A DNA stretch of 64,000 nucleotides from an uncultured Vampirovibrio sp. (GTDB lineage: Bacteria; Cyanobacteriota; Vampirovibrionia; Gastranaerophilales; Gastranaerophilaceae): the NCBI GenBank assembly GCA_910577515.1, contig CAJTLW010000002.1, positions 1-64,000 of the forward strand, given 5' to 3'. This document shows, in pieces, positions 1 to 8,548 of this stretch (position 1 is the first letter of the stretch; each line of letters opens with the position of its first letter). Under the pieces are notes generated by a model. It saw only the letters and a list, made by a program, of their open reading frames with translations. It ran no database searches and was not told the DNA's origin. Both the position numbers and the translations under genes were made by a program.

Positions 1-1157
1 CCCCCTCCGCCATATCCTGATGTTATACTGCCGCCCCCGCCCCCGCCTGCATAATCGTTGTCTATGCCTGCAACAATTTCATAAAAGACATCGCCTCCGT
101 TTGGCGAGCCGGCATAATTGGTGCATGCTGTATTCCCGCACTGGAAATAATCTTTTCCGGCTGTAATCCCGCTTTCACCCACATTTCCTGCTCCGCCACC
201 CCTGCCCTGGCGGGAAAATAAAGATGTTCCATACGATGCCGTGCCTCCGGCACCACCTAAAGAACCGCCAAGCCCACCTATGCCTCCGTCATTTCTCCAA
301 TTTACACCACCACCCCCGCCACCTGCTAAAGGACCGCCATTTCCCGCTGCAGAAAAACCCCGGTCACCACCCCCTCCACCGCCTCCGCCGCCAATAATAA
401 CAGACATTGAAGAACCCGTTGCATTGTAAACCAAGCCTCTTTGATACCAACTTGCACCTCCGCCGCCGGATGCAGCACAGTTGTTATTGTAACATTCTAC
501 CCTTGAGGCTCCGCCCCCGCCCCCGCCACCACCACAGGCATCAATGGTTGCATATTTACCCCTTAAAACTTTAGGGATGGTCCATGTATAGGTGCCATCT
601 GCTTTTGTGTTTATAATATTTGCGGCAGCAGCAGCATTTTTACCGTCATATAATGGTGTCGGGGCAGACGGGTGTTTAAATATTTTATACGTTGATAAAT
701 GTCTCCCGCCGGCTCCGCCGCTTCCGCCTGATATCAATGTTGCTTCGATATCCATAACCCCTGCGGGCACCGTAAATTTATGAGAATTTGATACTGTTGT
801 ATATTCCATATATCCTGCACTTGGTGCGCTGCCGCCCCCGCCGCCTGCACCTACAACAGTTATCCTCATCGTGCCGTTAAATCCGTTTGGAATTGTAAAT
901 TCGCCTTCGCAATATTCGCTTATAATATTGCCGCTGCTATCAGTTTCACTTTTAAGGTTTGTACATTCATTTTTTCCGTATTCAATTTCATGTATTTTGT
1001 ATTTCAACCCGGGGATTTCACCTTCCACCTTAATGCCTATATTTTCGCTCATTTTTCTTGTCATAACAGGCGCAAGTGCTACCATTAAAAGCGATGCCAC
1101 TAATAATGCCATAAGCATTTCCACAAGTGAAAACGCAATATGTGTTTCATTTTTCAT
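1..1157 (-). CDS. Glycine-rich type IV pilin-like (prepilin) protein, 3' end outside window
   Basis: The reading frame is open from an ATG at 1157 to the left edge, about 385 codons, so the C-terminus is missing. The N-terminus has a short basic leader followed by AFSLVEMLMALLVASLLMVA. That is a class III prepilin signal: a cleavage site before Phe, Glu at position +5 of the mature protein, and a hydrophobic helix. After about 100 residues the protein becomes extremely rich in glycine, with many GGGGG runs alternating with Cys- and Asn-containing segments. By family knowledge it should be processed by a prepilin peptidase and act in a type IV pilus or pseudopilus, or as a surface adhesin. The glycine-rich part resembles no pilin head I know. 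A ribosome site (AAGGGAAA) precedes the ATG. Proline-rich frames on the opposite strand are shadows of the glycine codons. Confidence 0.8.
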   Translation of the reverse strand, partial: MKNETHIAFSLVEMLMALLVASLLMVALAPVMTRKMSENIGIKVEGEIPGLKYKIHEIEYGKNECTNLKSETDSSGNIISEYCEGEFTIPNGFNGTMRITVVGAGGGGGSAPSAGYMEYTTVSNSHKFTVPAGVMDIEATLISGGSGGAGGRHLSTYKIFKHPSAPTPLYDGKNAAAAANIINTKADGTYTWTIPKVLRGKYATIDACGGGGGGGGASRVECYNNNCAASGGGGASWYQRGLVYNATGSSMSVIIGGGGGGGGGDRGFSAAGNGGPLAGGGGGGVNWRNDGGIGGLGGSLGGAGGTASYGTSLFSRQGRGGGAGNVGESGITAGKDYFQCGNTACTNYAGSPNGGDVFYEIVAGIDNDYAGGGGGGSITSGYGGG

Positions 1158-1222
1158 ATAATTTTCCCTTTTGAATGATATTTTACATTAAAATATTACA
1201 TTATAATTCCATAAAATACAAC

Positions 1223-1257
1223 TTTAAATAAGATTATTTTAAAAAATCTTATTTAAA
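1223..1257. promoter_or_regulatory. 13-bp perfect inverted repeat between divergent genes
   Basis: TTTAAATAAGATT (1223-1235) is perfectly inverted at 1245-1257 around a 9-nt centre, and a second 7-bp palindrome (1248-1262) overlaps its right arm. It lies between the start of the prepilin gene (minus strand) and the XRE regulator gene (plus strand). An operator for the adjacent XRE regulator is the simplest reading. No T-run follows that would suggest a terminator. Confidence 0.45.
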
Positions 1258-1357
1258 ATAAGTCCAAGAAAAAAATATGCATCTTATTATTTAAATATAG
1301 AGCAATCGGGTAATAGACACTCCTGCAATGTTTGTTTATTGTTTAAAGGTGGAGAAT

Positions 1358-1699
1358 ATGGGCTTAAATGCTAAGATGGCAGTGACAAAAGATTTAAAAA
1401 TTCATATAGGTCAAAAGATAAAATTCTTTAGAAAAAAAAGGTCTTTGTCGCAGGAACAGCTTGCCGAAATGGTAAATATGGAAACAAAGAGTTTATCCAG
1501 AATTGAATCTGGACATAACTATCCTATGTATGAAAATTTAATTTTAATATCAAATGCACTTGAGGTAGAGCCTTGGCAATTGTATTATATGGAAAATTCA
1601 AAAGATATAAGCTCAATGAAAGATGATATTATCAATGCGCTTGAAAAGGATGAAAGCAAAATTGTTCCAATGTATCAATACCTTTTAATGTTAAAATAA
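1358..1699 (+). CDS. XRE-family helix-turn-helix regulator
   Basis: A 113-residue protein with an N-terminal Cro/C1-type HTH. Residues about 15-70 include IGQKIKFFRKKRSLSQEQLA, then the recognition helix and the RIESGHNYP turn. The C-terminal tail of about 40 residues is acidic and helical, with no sensor domain. I chose the ATG at 1358 because AAAGGTGGAG sits just upstream; an in-frame ATG at 1328 lacks such a site. Its last 9 bases overlap the end of waaA on the other strand. The inverted repeat at 1223-1257 is a candidate operator. It resembles the XRE gene at 20814 in size and layout. Confidence 0.85.
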   Translation: MGLNAKMAVTKDLKIHIGQKIKFFRKKRSLSQEQLAEMVNMETKSLSRIESGHNYPMYENLILISNALEVEPWQLYYMENSKDISSMKDDIINALEKDESKIVPMYQYLLMLK

Positions 1700-2965
1700 T
1701 TCTCTTATTTTTTGAATTACAAAATCTTTAGCGCCTTTTTGGTCTTCAAAAACATTTTTTGAATTATTTACCGTGTTTTGATAAAAATTATTATCCGACA
1801 ACAGTCTTCTTGCACAGGTTTCAAATTCTTTTTCATTTGATACAACGCTTGCAGCGCCTGCCTTTGTTAATATTGAATAGATATCTTTAAAGTTTTTAAT
1901 TGAAGGACCTGAAATAACGGGTTTTGAATAAATTGTAGCTTCAAGCGGATTATGGCCTCCTGTATTATTAAAACTTCCGCCTATAAAGGCGATATTAACA
2001 ATTGAATATATTCTTGATAATTCGCCCAAAGTATCTAAAATTATAATATCGTTATTTGAAAAATCGGCATTTTGTGACCTTAAACCGGGTTTAAAACCTG
2101 TTAAATCAATGATAGACTGTACTCTGTCCAAATGTCTTGGTGCAATTATAAGCTTTAGGTCTTTAAAATCTTTTTTCAAATTGTTGAAAACATTTAAAAC
2201 AATTTCATCTTCGCCCTTGTGTGTGCTTCCTGCAATTAATATTCTTTCACATCCGCGGTTAAAAGATATAGGATTATCTGATTTTTTAATATCAAACTTT
2301 AAATTTTTCATTACCTCGGTTTTGCAAGGATTTGCACCCATTTTTATCATTTTTTCCATATCGTCTTTGCTTTGGGTGTAAATTCCAGTATAACAATTAA
2401 AAATGTGCTTAAAAAACCAGCCAAAATATTTATAAGTTTTAAAAGAATCATCTGAAATTCTTCCGTTTATCAAAAGAAACGGCTTATTGTATTTTTTTGC
2501 ATAAAAGGCAAACATCGGCCAAAGTTCTGTTTCTGCCATAAGAATAATATCGGGGTTTATTTTTTTAAAAAAGCTTTTTGTACAAACGGCTAAATCAAAA
2601 GGAAAATAAGTAATACAATCTGCAATTTCATTATATTTCTTCTTTGCAATATCCTGCCCTGTTTTTGTTCCTGTGGTAATTAAAATCCTTGCCCCGTCAA
2701 ATGTTTCGCGCGTTAATTTGATTAAATTTTCTAAAGCAATAACTTCACCCACGGAAACACCGTGAAACATAATAATTTTACCTTTATTTTTTGAATTTTG
2801 AAGGATTTTTAAAGCTTCTCTGTAATCTCCTCCCTTTGTTAAAAAGCCTTCCACAGGCTTTTTGGAGATTTTTCTTATTAAAAAATAAAAAGGCGTCAAA
2901 ATAATAAACGCAAATATGCTCAAAATCTCAAGAATAAAAAATACAAACCCTTGAATTATCTTCAT
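1691..2965 (-). CDS. waaA: 3-deoxy-D-manno-octulosonic acid (KDO) transferase
   Basis: A 424-residue GT30 glycosyltransferase that moves KDO from CMP-KDO onto lipid A precursor at the inner membrane. Diagnostic motifs are an N-terminal membrane anchor (about residues 5-32), HGVSVGE with the catalytic Glu region near residue 70, ETELWP and NGRIS in the N-terminal half, and GGSFNNTGGHNPLEA in the CMP-KDO-binding half. Length is normal. The start overlaps the rfbD stop by 4 bases, so it is the last gene of rfbC-rfbB-rfbD-waaA. Its presence shows a Gram-negative envelope with KDO-containing LPS. Confidence 0.95.
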   Translation of the reverse strand: MKIIQGFVFFILEILSIFAFIILTPFYFLIRKISKKPVEGFLTKGGDYREALKILQNSKNKGKIIMFHGVSVGEVIALENLIKLTRETFDGARILITTGTKTGQDIAKKKYNEIADCITYFPFDLAVCTKSFFKKINPDIILMAETELWPMFAFYAKKYNKPFLLINGRISDDSFKTYKYFGWFFKHIFNCYTGIYTQSKDDMEKMIKMGANPCKTEVMKNLKFDIKKSDNPISFNRGCERILIAGSTHKGEDEIVLNVFNNLKKDFKDLKLIIAPRHLDRVQSIIDLTGFKPGLRSQNADFSNNDIIILDTLGELSRIYSIVNIAFIGGSFNNTGGHNPLEATIYSKPVISGPSIKNFKDIYSILTKAGAASVVSNEKEFETCARRLLSDNNFYQNTVNNSKNVFEDQKGAKDFVIQKIRELF

Positions 2966-3792
2966 TTTCCTAAGCTTTCTTTATATTTAATGTAATCTTT
3001 AAGTGCTTCTGCCCAGCCCCTCATTGGAACATCCGAACGTAAAACACTGTATTTTGGGCGTTTAGCCTTTTGTTTAAAATTATCACTTGTGCAAGGGGAA
3101 ACGTTTACATCCATGTTTTTAAGTTTAAAAATTTCTTTTGCAAAATTAAACCAGCTTGTTTCCCCTTCATTTGCTATATGATAGATGCCATAAGGTTTTC
3201 CTATAATGTTTAAAATTCCCATTGCAAGGTCTACAGTATAGGTTGGTGTTCCTGTCTGATCATCTACCACATTAAGATTATTGCCCTTGTTTGCCAGTTC
3301 CACCATTGTTTCGACAAAATTTTTCCCATAAAGCCCGTATAGCCAGCTTGTTCTTATGATATAATATTTATCCGCATATTTTTGAACAGCCTCTTCCCCT
3401 TTTAATTTTGAAAGTCCGTATTTATTCAAAGGATTTGGGGTATCAGACGGAGTATACGGTAAATTTTTTGTACCGTCAAAAACATAATCTGTTGAAATAT
3501 GCACCAGTATTGCACCTGTTTCTTTTGAAATCTTTGCAATATTTTCTACACCTTCTTTATTTATTTTAAAGGCGGTATCTTCATCCTCTTCTGCTTTTTC
3601 AACATTTGTATATGATGCAAGATTTATTATAATTTGTGGTTTTACCGTTTCTATTATGGCTTTTGCGTTATCACAATCGGTTATATCCAGGTCTTCACGT
3701 GAAAAAGGAAATACATATAAGCCGTTATCTTCAAAAACTGGGCATAAATCCTTCCCTAGCATTCCGTTTGCGCCTGTGATTAATACTTTCAT
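2962..3792 (-). CDS. rfbD: dTDP-4-dehydrorhamnose reductase
   Basis: A 276-residue extended short-chain dehydrogenase that makes dTDP-L-rhamnose from the 4-keto sugar using NAD(P)H. It has the nucleotide-binding GANGMLG near the N-terminus, the STDYVFDG segment and the catalytic YGLSK (Tyr-x-x-x-Lys). It lies 6 bases after rfbB and overlaps waaA by 4 bases, so translation is probably coupled. It supplies rhamnose for surface glycans. Confidence 0.95.
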   Translation of the reverse strand: MKVLITGANGMLGKDLCPVFEDNGLYVFPFSREDLDITDCDNAKAIIETVKPQIIINLASYTNVEKAEEDEDTAFKINKEGVENIAKISKETGAILVHISTDYVFDGTKNLPYTPSDTPNPLNKYGLSKLKGEEAVQKYADKYYIIRTSWLYGLYGKNFVETMVELANKGNNLNVVDDQTGTPTYTVDLAMGILNIIGKPYGIYHIANEGETSWFNFAKEIFKLKNMDVNVSPCTSDNFKQKAKRPKYSVLRSDVPMRGWAEALKDYIKYKESLGK

Positions 3793-3798
3793 TTTATA

Positions 3799-4773
3799 TT
3801 ATCCTTGTGTTTGGCATCGTTTTTTAATGTTATCCATCCATTTGGTATTTTTTAAATACCATTCTATTGTAGCATCAATACCGCTTTCAAATGAATAACC
3901 TGGTTCAAAACCAAGCTCTGCCTTTATTTTATCGTTTGAAATAGCGTATCTTCTGTCATGGCCCAATCTGTCTTTTACATATTCAATCATATCCTCATTT
4001 TTGCCCATTTTCTCAAGGATAATTTTTGTTATTTCAATGTTTGTTTTTTCATTATGTCCGCCAATATTGTAAACTTCTCCGGATTTTCCTTTGTGGAAGG
4101 CTAAATCAATTCCCCTGCAATGGTCTTCAACATAAAGCCAATCTCTAACATTTCCGCCATCACCATAAACAGGCACTTTTTTATCCTCTAAAAGGTTTGA
4201 TATAAAGAAAGGAATCAGCTTTTCTGGATATTGACACGGGCCAAAATTGTTTGAGCAGCGTGTAATAACTGTATCCATGCTGTATGTTTTAAAATAAGCC
4301 TGAACAAATAAATCAGCGCTTGCTTTGGAAGATGAGTACGGGCTGTTTGGCGCAATAGGTGTGGTTTCTGTAAAGTATCCTTTTTCTATGCTGCCGTATA
4401 CTTCATCTGTTGAAATTTGCAAAAACCTTTTTATCCCCTTTGTTTTTGCGCAATTTAACAGGTTTACTGTTCCTAAAACATTTGTTTGAACAAATACTTC
4501 AGGCGTTTCAATTGACCTGTCTACATGGCTTTCGGCTGCAAAATTTATAATGGCATCACAGTCGCTCAAAATATCTAAAACCAAAGCTCTATCGCAAATA
4601 TCGCCTTTGATAAAGGTATAGTTTTTATTATTTTCTATATCTTTTAAATTTTCTAAATTCCCTGCATAAGTTAATTTATCAAGGTTTACAATTTTATAAT
4701 CATATTTTTGCAGCATATACTTTATAAAATTGCTGCCTATAAAGCCTGCTCCACCCGTTACTAAAATTTTCAA
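3799..4773 (-). CDS. rfbB: dTDP-glucose 4,6-dehydratase
   Basis: A 324-residue SDR-family dehydratase that converts dTDP-glucose to dTDP-4-keto-6-deoxyglucose. Visible motifs are GGAGFIGSNF for NAD, AESHVDRS, the TDEVYG active-site segment and YSSSKASAD with catalytic Tyr/Lys. The start overlaps the rfbC stop by 4 bases. The thymidylyltransferase rfbA that would make its substrate is not in this window and must be elsewhere. Confidence 0.95.
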   Translation of the reverse strand: MKILVTGGAGFIGSNFIKYMLQKYDYKIVNLDKLTYAGNLENLKDIENNKNYTFIKGDICDRALVLDILSDCDAIINFAAESHVDRSIETPEVFVQTNVLGTVNLLNCAKTKGIKRFLQISTDEVYGSIEKGYFTETTPIAPNSPYSSSKASADLFVQAYFKTYSMDTVITRCSNNFGPCQYPEKLIPFFISNLLEDKKVPVYGDGGNVRDWLYVEDHCRGIDLAFHKGKSGEVYNIGGHNEKTNIEITKIILEKMGKNEDMIEYVKDRLGHDRRYAISNDKIKAELGFEPGYSFESGIDATIEWYLKNTKWMDNIKKRCQTQG

Positions 4774-5330
4774 AATAATTCCTCCCTTTTAAGGTCTGAA
4801 AGCTTCCTTAAAACCTTGTCTTTATCGCTTAAAACAGGCTCAAAATCTATGCCCCAGTCAATATTTAATGTTTCATCATTGTAAATAATTCCGCATTCTG
4901 ATTCTTTATTATACTCTCCGCCCGTTATTTTATAAGAAATGCAGGCTTCATCCGATAAAGTTAAAAAGCCGTGGGCAAAGCCTTTTGGGATATACAAAGA
5001 GTGCTTGTTGTCTTCATTTAAATTAAACAAAAGATATTTTTTAAAAGTTTTTGAATTTAGCCTTAAATCAACTGCACAATCCAAAATCTCCCCCTTTGTA
5101 CAGGATATAATTTTTCCCTGTGCGTAAGGGTTTTTTTGAAAATGAAGCCCTCTTAAAACGCCTTTTGTTGATTTGGAGCAATTTTCCTGTACAAAATCGG
5201 CTTCTATGCTATTTTTTATAAAGTCTGATTTTTTAAAGTTTTCAAAAAAATACCCGCGCCCGTCGCAAAAAACTTTCGGCTCTATTAAGGTTAACCCCTC
5301 AATCTCTGTTTTTATAAAACTAAACGGCAT
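4770..5330 (-). CDS. rfbC: dTDP-4-dehydrorhamnose 3,5-epimerase
   Basis: A 186-residue RmlC-type cupin acting between RfbB and RfbD. It shows DGRGYFFENF, VQENCSKSTKGVLRGLHFQ with the catalytic His, and YIPKGFAHGFLTLSD. I start at 5330 (MPFSFIK) because GGAGAG lies directly upstream and this gives the normal family length. The longer frame to 5510 would add 60 residues foreign to the family and run through the promoter. First gene of the rfbC-rfbB-rfbD-waaA operon. Confidence 0.95.
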   Translation of the reverse strand: MPFSFIKTEIEGLTLIEPKVFCDGRGYFFENFKKSDFIKNSIEADFVQENCSKSTKGVLRGLHFQKNPYAQGKIISCTKGEILDCAVDLRLNSKTFKKYLLFNLNEDNKHSLYIPKGFAHGFLTLSDEACISYKITGGEYNKESECGIIYNDETLNIDWGIDFEPVLSDKDKVLRKLSDLKREELF

Positions 5331-5349
5331 AATTCTCTCCTCTTTGAAA

Positions 5350-5378
5350 ATTGTATAATATTGCACAATCTTATGCAA
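5350..5378 (-). promoter_or_regulatory. Probable promoter of the rfbCBD-waaA operon, overlapping a divergent -10
   Basis: On the minus strand TTGCAT (5378-5373), a 17-bp spacer and TACAAT (5355-5350) precede rfbC. A perfect TATAAT on the plus strand at 5354-5359 overlaps the same bases and would serve the divergent glycosyltransferase gene. The two promoters would compete for polymerase. No experimental support. Confidence 0.5.
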
Positions 5379-5389
5379 GAGTAAAAAAT

Positions 5390-6349
5390 ATGGTAGTATT
5401 GAATAAAAAGTGTAAAAGGCATTTTGAAGACGTGATTTCAATAATAATTCCTGTATATAATCTTGAAAAATATATAAAAAACTGCGTAGAAATGTTTTTA
5501 GGCCAGACATATACTGATTTTGAGCTTATTTTTGTAAACGACGCTTCAACGGATAATACGCTTAAAATTTTAAAAAGTTTTAAAGATAGTCGCATTAAAA
5601 TCTTTAATATTGAAAAATCTTCAGCGGGTATTGCAAGAAATTTTGGACTAAATTGCGCAAAAGGAGAGCGGGTAATATTTTTTGACGGGGATGATATTTG
5701 CGAAAAGACATTTTTAGAAAAAATGGTGCAAAATGCGCAAAAGTTTAATACAGATGTCACAATCTGTGCTTCAAACGAATATGTTGAACAAAAGAAAAAA
5801 TTTACAAACCATAGAACGGCACATCTTTTAAAAACAATTGATGATAATCTTCAAAATACAGCAAAAAGCCTGCATGAAATAAGTGATAATTCAATTTTAG
5901 AATTAATTGAACCTTGGAATAAAATTTATAAAAAAGATTTTTTAATTTCAAATAATATAAAATTTGCAGAAATAAAAAACTCTGAAGATTTGCCGTTTAC
6001 ATACAGTGTGCTTTTGGCGGCTCAAAAAATAAGTTTTGTGAAAGAATTGCTTGTAACAAGGCGCATAAGAAAAGCCTCTCTTTCATTTCAAACAAATGAA
6101 AACTGGATAAATTATTTTAAAGCATACGAGCTAACGGATAATATAGTCTTAAAATATAAATACTTTGATGAAATAAAAGATGCTTATCTGAACAGAAGAT
6201 TTAGAACTTATGCTTATTTTTATAAAAAAGCAGGGATTTTAAACAAAATCCCGTACTTTTTAAAACTGCTATCTGAAGTTAAAAATGTTAACAACTCCTT
6301 TAAAACAAACTTCAATATTTTTGAAATATTTATCCAAAGCTTATTTTGA
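5390..6349 (+). CDS. Family 2 glycosyltransferase
   Basis: A GT-A fold glycosyltransferase of about 319 residues. It carries the N-terminal SIIIPVYNLEKY nucleotide-sugar strand, FVNDASTDNT and the metal-binding FFDGDD (DxD). The C-terminal 150 residues are variable and probably bind the acceptor. I prefer the ATG at 5390, because the upstream TTG at 5351 lies inside the -10 box TATAAT. It is divergent from the rfb operon, so it probably adds a sugar to LPS or surface polysaccharide. Donor and acceptor cannot be told from sequence. The 3' end overlaps the next convergent gene by 9 bases. Confidence 0.85.
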   Translation: MVVLNKKCKRHFEDVISIIIPVYNLEKYIKNCVEMFLGQTYTDFELIFVNDASTDNTLKILKSFKDSRIKIFNIEKSSAGIARNFGLNCAKGERVIFFDGDDICEKTFLEKMVQNAQKFNTDVTICASNEYVEQKKKFTNHRTAHLLKTIDDNLQNTAKSLHEISDNSILELIEPWNKIYKKDFLISNNIKFAEIKNSEDLPFTYSVLLAAQKISFVKELLVTRRIRKASLSFQTNENWINYFKAYELTDNIVLKYKYFDEIKDAYLNRRFRTYAYFYKKAGILNKIPYFLKLLSEVKNVNNSFKTNFNIFEIFIQSLF

Positions 6350-6757
6350 AGGGTTATTTATTTTTAAATTTTCTTTAACGCTATAATGGTCAAAAATTGT
6401 ACCTTCCTGTTTTTCGGTTTCTGTTTCTTTTTCAACCACAGGAGCAACTGTTGTTGCTTCAACTTTACCATCTTCTTTTTGTTCAATTAAAATATCTTTT
6501 TTGTTTTTGATTTCAGATAAAGGTGCATTTGTTTCTTTTCCTGTTTTAATGATTTCACCCTTGGTATTAACTGCAGGGGTTACAACTTTTTCTTCAACTT
6601 TTTCTTTAACTTCACTTGAAGGCATTGTAATAACAGGAAGCACGGGGTTTCCCGGCCTTACTTCATCCATTGGAAGTTTACGTTCAGCTGATGCGATAGA
6701 ACATCCCAAAGAAACGGCAAACATAAAACAAGCAATAGTTAAAAAATTCTTTTTCAT
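6341..6757 (-). CDS. Secreted hypothetical protein
   Basis: A 138-residue protein with a clear signal peptide (MKKN, a hydrophobic core, cleavage probably after SIASA). The mature part is low complexity, rich in Glu, Lys, Val and Thr, with no recognisable domain. A Cys in the signal region (SLGC) does not fit a lipobox well, so export to the periplasm is likelier than lipidation. The ribosome site AAAGGGGA precedes the ATG. Not recognised. Confidence 0.65.
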   Translation of the reverse strand: MKKNFLTIACFMFAVSLGCSIASAERKLPMDEVRPGNPVLPVITMPSSEVKEKVEEKVVTPAVNTKGEIIKTGKETNAPLSEIKNKKDILIEQKEDGKVEATTVAPVVEKETETEKQEGTIFDHYSVKENLKINNPSK

Positions 6758-6966
6758 AAAAATCCCCTTTCCTTTATCTTTTATAAAACAACCTTACTAT
6801 AAATTTCAGAAAAAATCCTGTATTTTTTTTAGAATGATGCGCAAGAGCTAATCAAATTGTTACAAACTTAATAATCAGGCATGAAAAATAGAAAATCGCC
6901 AAAAGTTTTGTATATAAATATTTTTAACCAATTTTTTGTTGTTTTATCTTGAGTAATTTTACTTTA

Positions 6967-6994
6967 TTGAAAAACAAAATTTTATTTCTACAAT
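6967..6994 (+). promoter_or_regulatory. Promoter for the phage-like cassette
   Basis: TTGAAA (6967-6972), a 16-bp spacer and TACAAT (6989-6994) lie about 95 bases before the gene at 7094. The 6758-7093 gap otherwise holds only AT-rich sequence and the AAAAAGGAG ribosome site of that gene. Confidence 0.5.
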
Positions 6995-7093
6995 AAAAGT
7001 ATAAATTGATTAATGAATTTAAACTAAAATTTTAAAAAACTTGGCGCTGGATTTTTAAACACTACTTTTAAATTAAAAAGGAGAAATACTTTT

Positions 7094-8137
7094 ATGTCTT
7101 TTAATGTACCAAATATATTTACCCCTGGCACAAAAGCTAAGGCAGATGAGGTGAATGAAAATTTCTCATCTATCCAGGATGAACTAAATAAACAAAGTTC
7201 AAATATGACAGAAATAAAAGAAGATGTAGATTATATTAAAAATGATATGCTAAATGATTTTACCGCTGAAGCTGAAACCATAATAAAAACTGCTAAATCC
7301 AAATTTTGCATAAATTATTCAAATTGTTCTAAAGATGGTAAAACTCCGGATATATTGAGCTTTGATGAAAATATCTTGAGTTTTAAAGTTGGAGGCAGTT
7401 ATCCTGTTTTAACCGTAACAAATGCATTTGGTGACTCTGAAACTTTTGAATATATTGATAACCTTGATATAACAGGTTATGCAGATGGAAACTACAACAT
7501 ATTTTTAAGCCCCGAAGGCTATATTGAAACATTTAATACAAAAATAATAAAATCGGCTGCAGCTCCTGATAATGTTGTCATTGATGATATTTGGCTTATG
7601 AATCTTGAGCCTTGGGCTTGTTATAAATTTAACGGGGTATCCTGGATAGAATTTGAAGGCGCTCCTATTGGCTCGATGACTATTGCATCCGGCAAGATAA
7701 CCGAAGTTTCAAACTACACCTATAATAGCCAATACCTTGATGCTGATTGTAATTTTATAACAAATAGAGGAAGAGAAAATCTTTCAAGGCGTTATGAATC
7801 TGAATGGTTTTCAATGACCCAGAAATCCACTTATACTGCAACGCATAATCTTGATATCGACCCTTTAAGATACTCAATGCGCCTTATAACAAGAGTTATT
7901 GAAGATTTTTCTAATTATAAAGCCGGAGACATTCTGGAATCAAAGTATTGTAACTATTCAAGCCCGGAGGCCCGCGGCGAAGTAGGATATATTGTAAGAT
8001 GTACAAATAATACTGTAACAATAGGTGCTGGAAATACGGAAATACACTGTGGAAACGACATAGGCGGTGCCGGATGGTGCTACCTTATGAGAACTAATCT
8101 TCAATATAAAATAATTGTAACGGAAGATGTGGGCTAA
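7094..8137 (+). CDS. Phage tail-fibre-like protein
   Basis: A 347-residue protein starting MSFNVPNIFTPGTKAKADEV. The pattern NxFxPGTxAxAxxVNxNFxxI is typical of the N-terminus of phage tail-fibre or baseplate-attached proteins. It is followed by a short coiled coil (residues about 25-60) and beta-rich, Cys-containing sequence ending in repeated aromatic strands. It has a strong ribosome site and no signal peptide. It leads a three-gene set with a small helical protein and an amidase. Assignment rests on the N-terminal pattern and context; the receptor-binding role is inferred. Confidence 0.55.
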   Translation: MSFNVPNIFTPGTKAKADEVNENFSSIQDELNKQSSNMTEIKEDVDYIKNDMLNDFTAEAETIIKTAKSKFCINYSNCSKDGKTPDILSFDENILSFKVGGSYPVLTVTNAFGDSETFEYIDNLDITGYADGNYNIFLSPEGYIETFNTKIIKSAAAPDNVVIDDIWLMNLEPWACYKFNGVSWIEFEGAPIGSMTIASGKITEVSNYTYNSQYLDADCNFITNRGRENLSRRYESEWFSMTQKSTYTATHNLDIDPLRYSMRLITRVIEDFSNYKAGDILESKYCNYSSPEARGEVGYIVRCTNNTVTIGAGNTEIHCGNDIGGAGWCYLMRTNLQYKIIVTEDVG

Positions 8138-8193
8138 AACCCTGTAAATATGTTCTAAAACTGTCTTTTAATGAATTAAACTAAGGAGAAAAA

Positions 8194-8472
8194 ATGTTAA
8201 AAAATAAATTGTTTGTAAGAGTAAAAGCAATTCTGACCCCGCTTGCTCTGCCTGCTGTAATTTATGCAGAAAATCTTATCGGTAAAGGCTTTGGAGATAC
8301 TAAAAAACAAATAGCTATAGATTTTATTTTAGAAAAACTCCCGCTCTTTTTATTACCTTTTAAAAATATTATTAAAACTGTATTTTTGGAAATATTCGAT
8401 TTTGCAGTGGAATCTGCAGTAAAAAAACTCCATTCTATTCAGCAAACCTTCTCTAATAATCCGTTAAATTAA
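8194..8472 (+). CDS. Small hydrophobic/helical protein, possible holin-associated
   Basis: A 92-residue protein between a tail-fibre-like gene and an amidase, with ribosome site AAGGAG. Two moderately hydrophobic stretches (residues 11-24 and 48-60) flank a segment AENLIGKGFGDTKKQ. That segment recalls the AE-x-x-x-G-x-G-x-x-KK motif of LL-H-type phage holins, but the clear N-terminal membrane helix of that family is missing. Its position before an endolysin-like gene supports a lysis role. This is inference; a hypothetical protein is the safe call. Confidence 0.5.
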   Translation: MLKNKLFVRVKAILTPLALPAVIYAENLIGKGFGDTKKQIAIDFILEKLPLFLLPFKNIIKTVFLEIFDFAVESAVKKLHSIQQTFSNNPLN

Positions 8473-8548
8473 TTCCTGAAGGGGAATGGCATATCTTGTT
8501 GTTCCCCGTTTTCTTAAACTATTTTTAAAAAGAGGAGATATAAAACTT

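Noticed and set aside
241..1161. Proline-rich and hydrophobic plus-strand frames in the first 1.2 kb
   Set aside because: They are antisense shadows of the glycine-rich prepilin gene on the minus strand.
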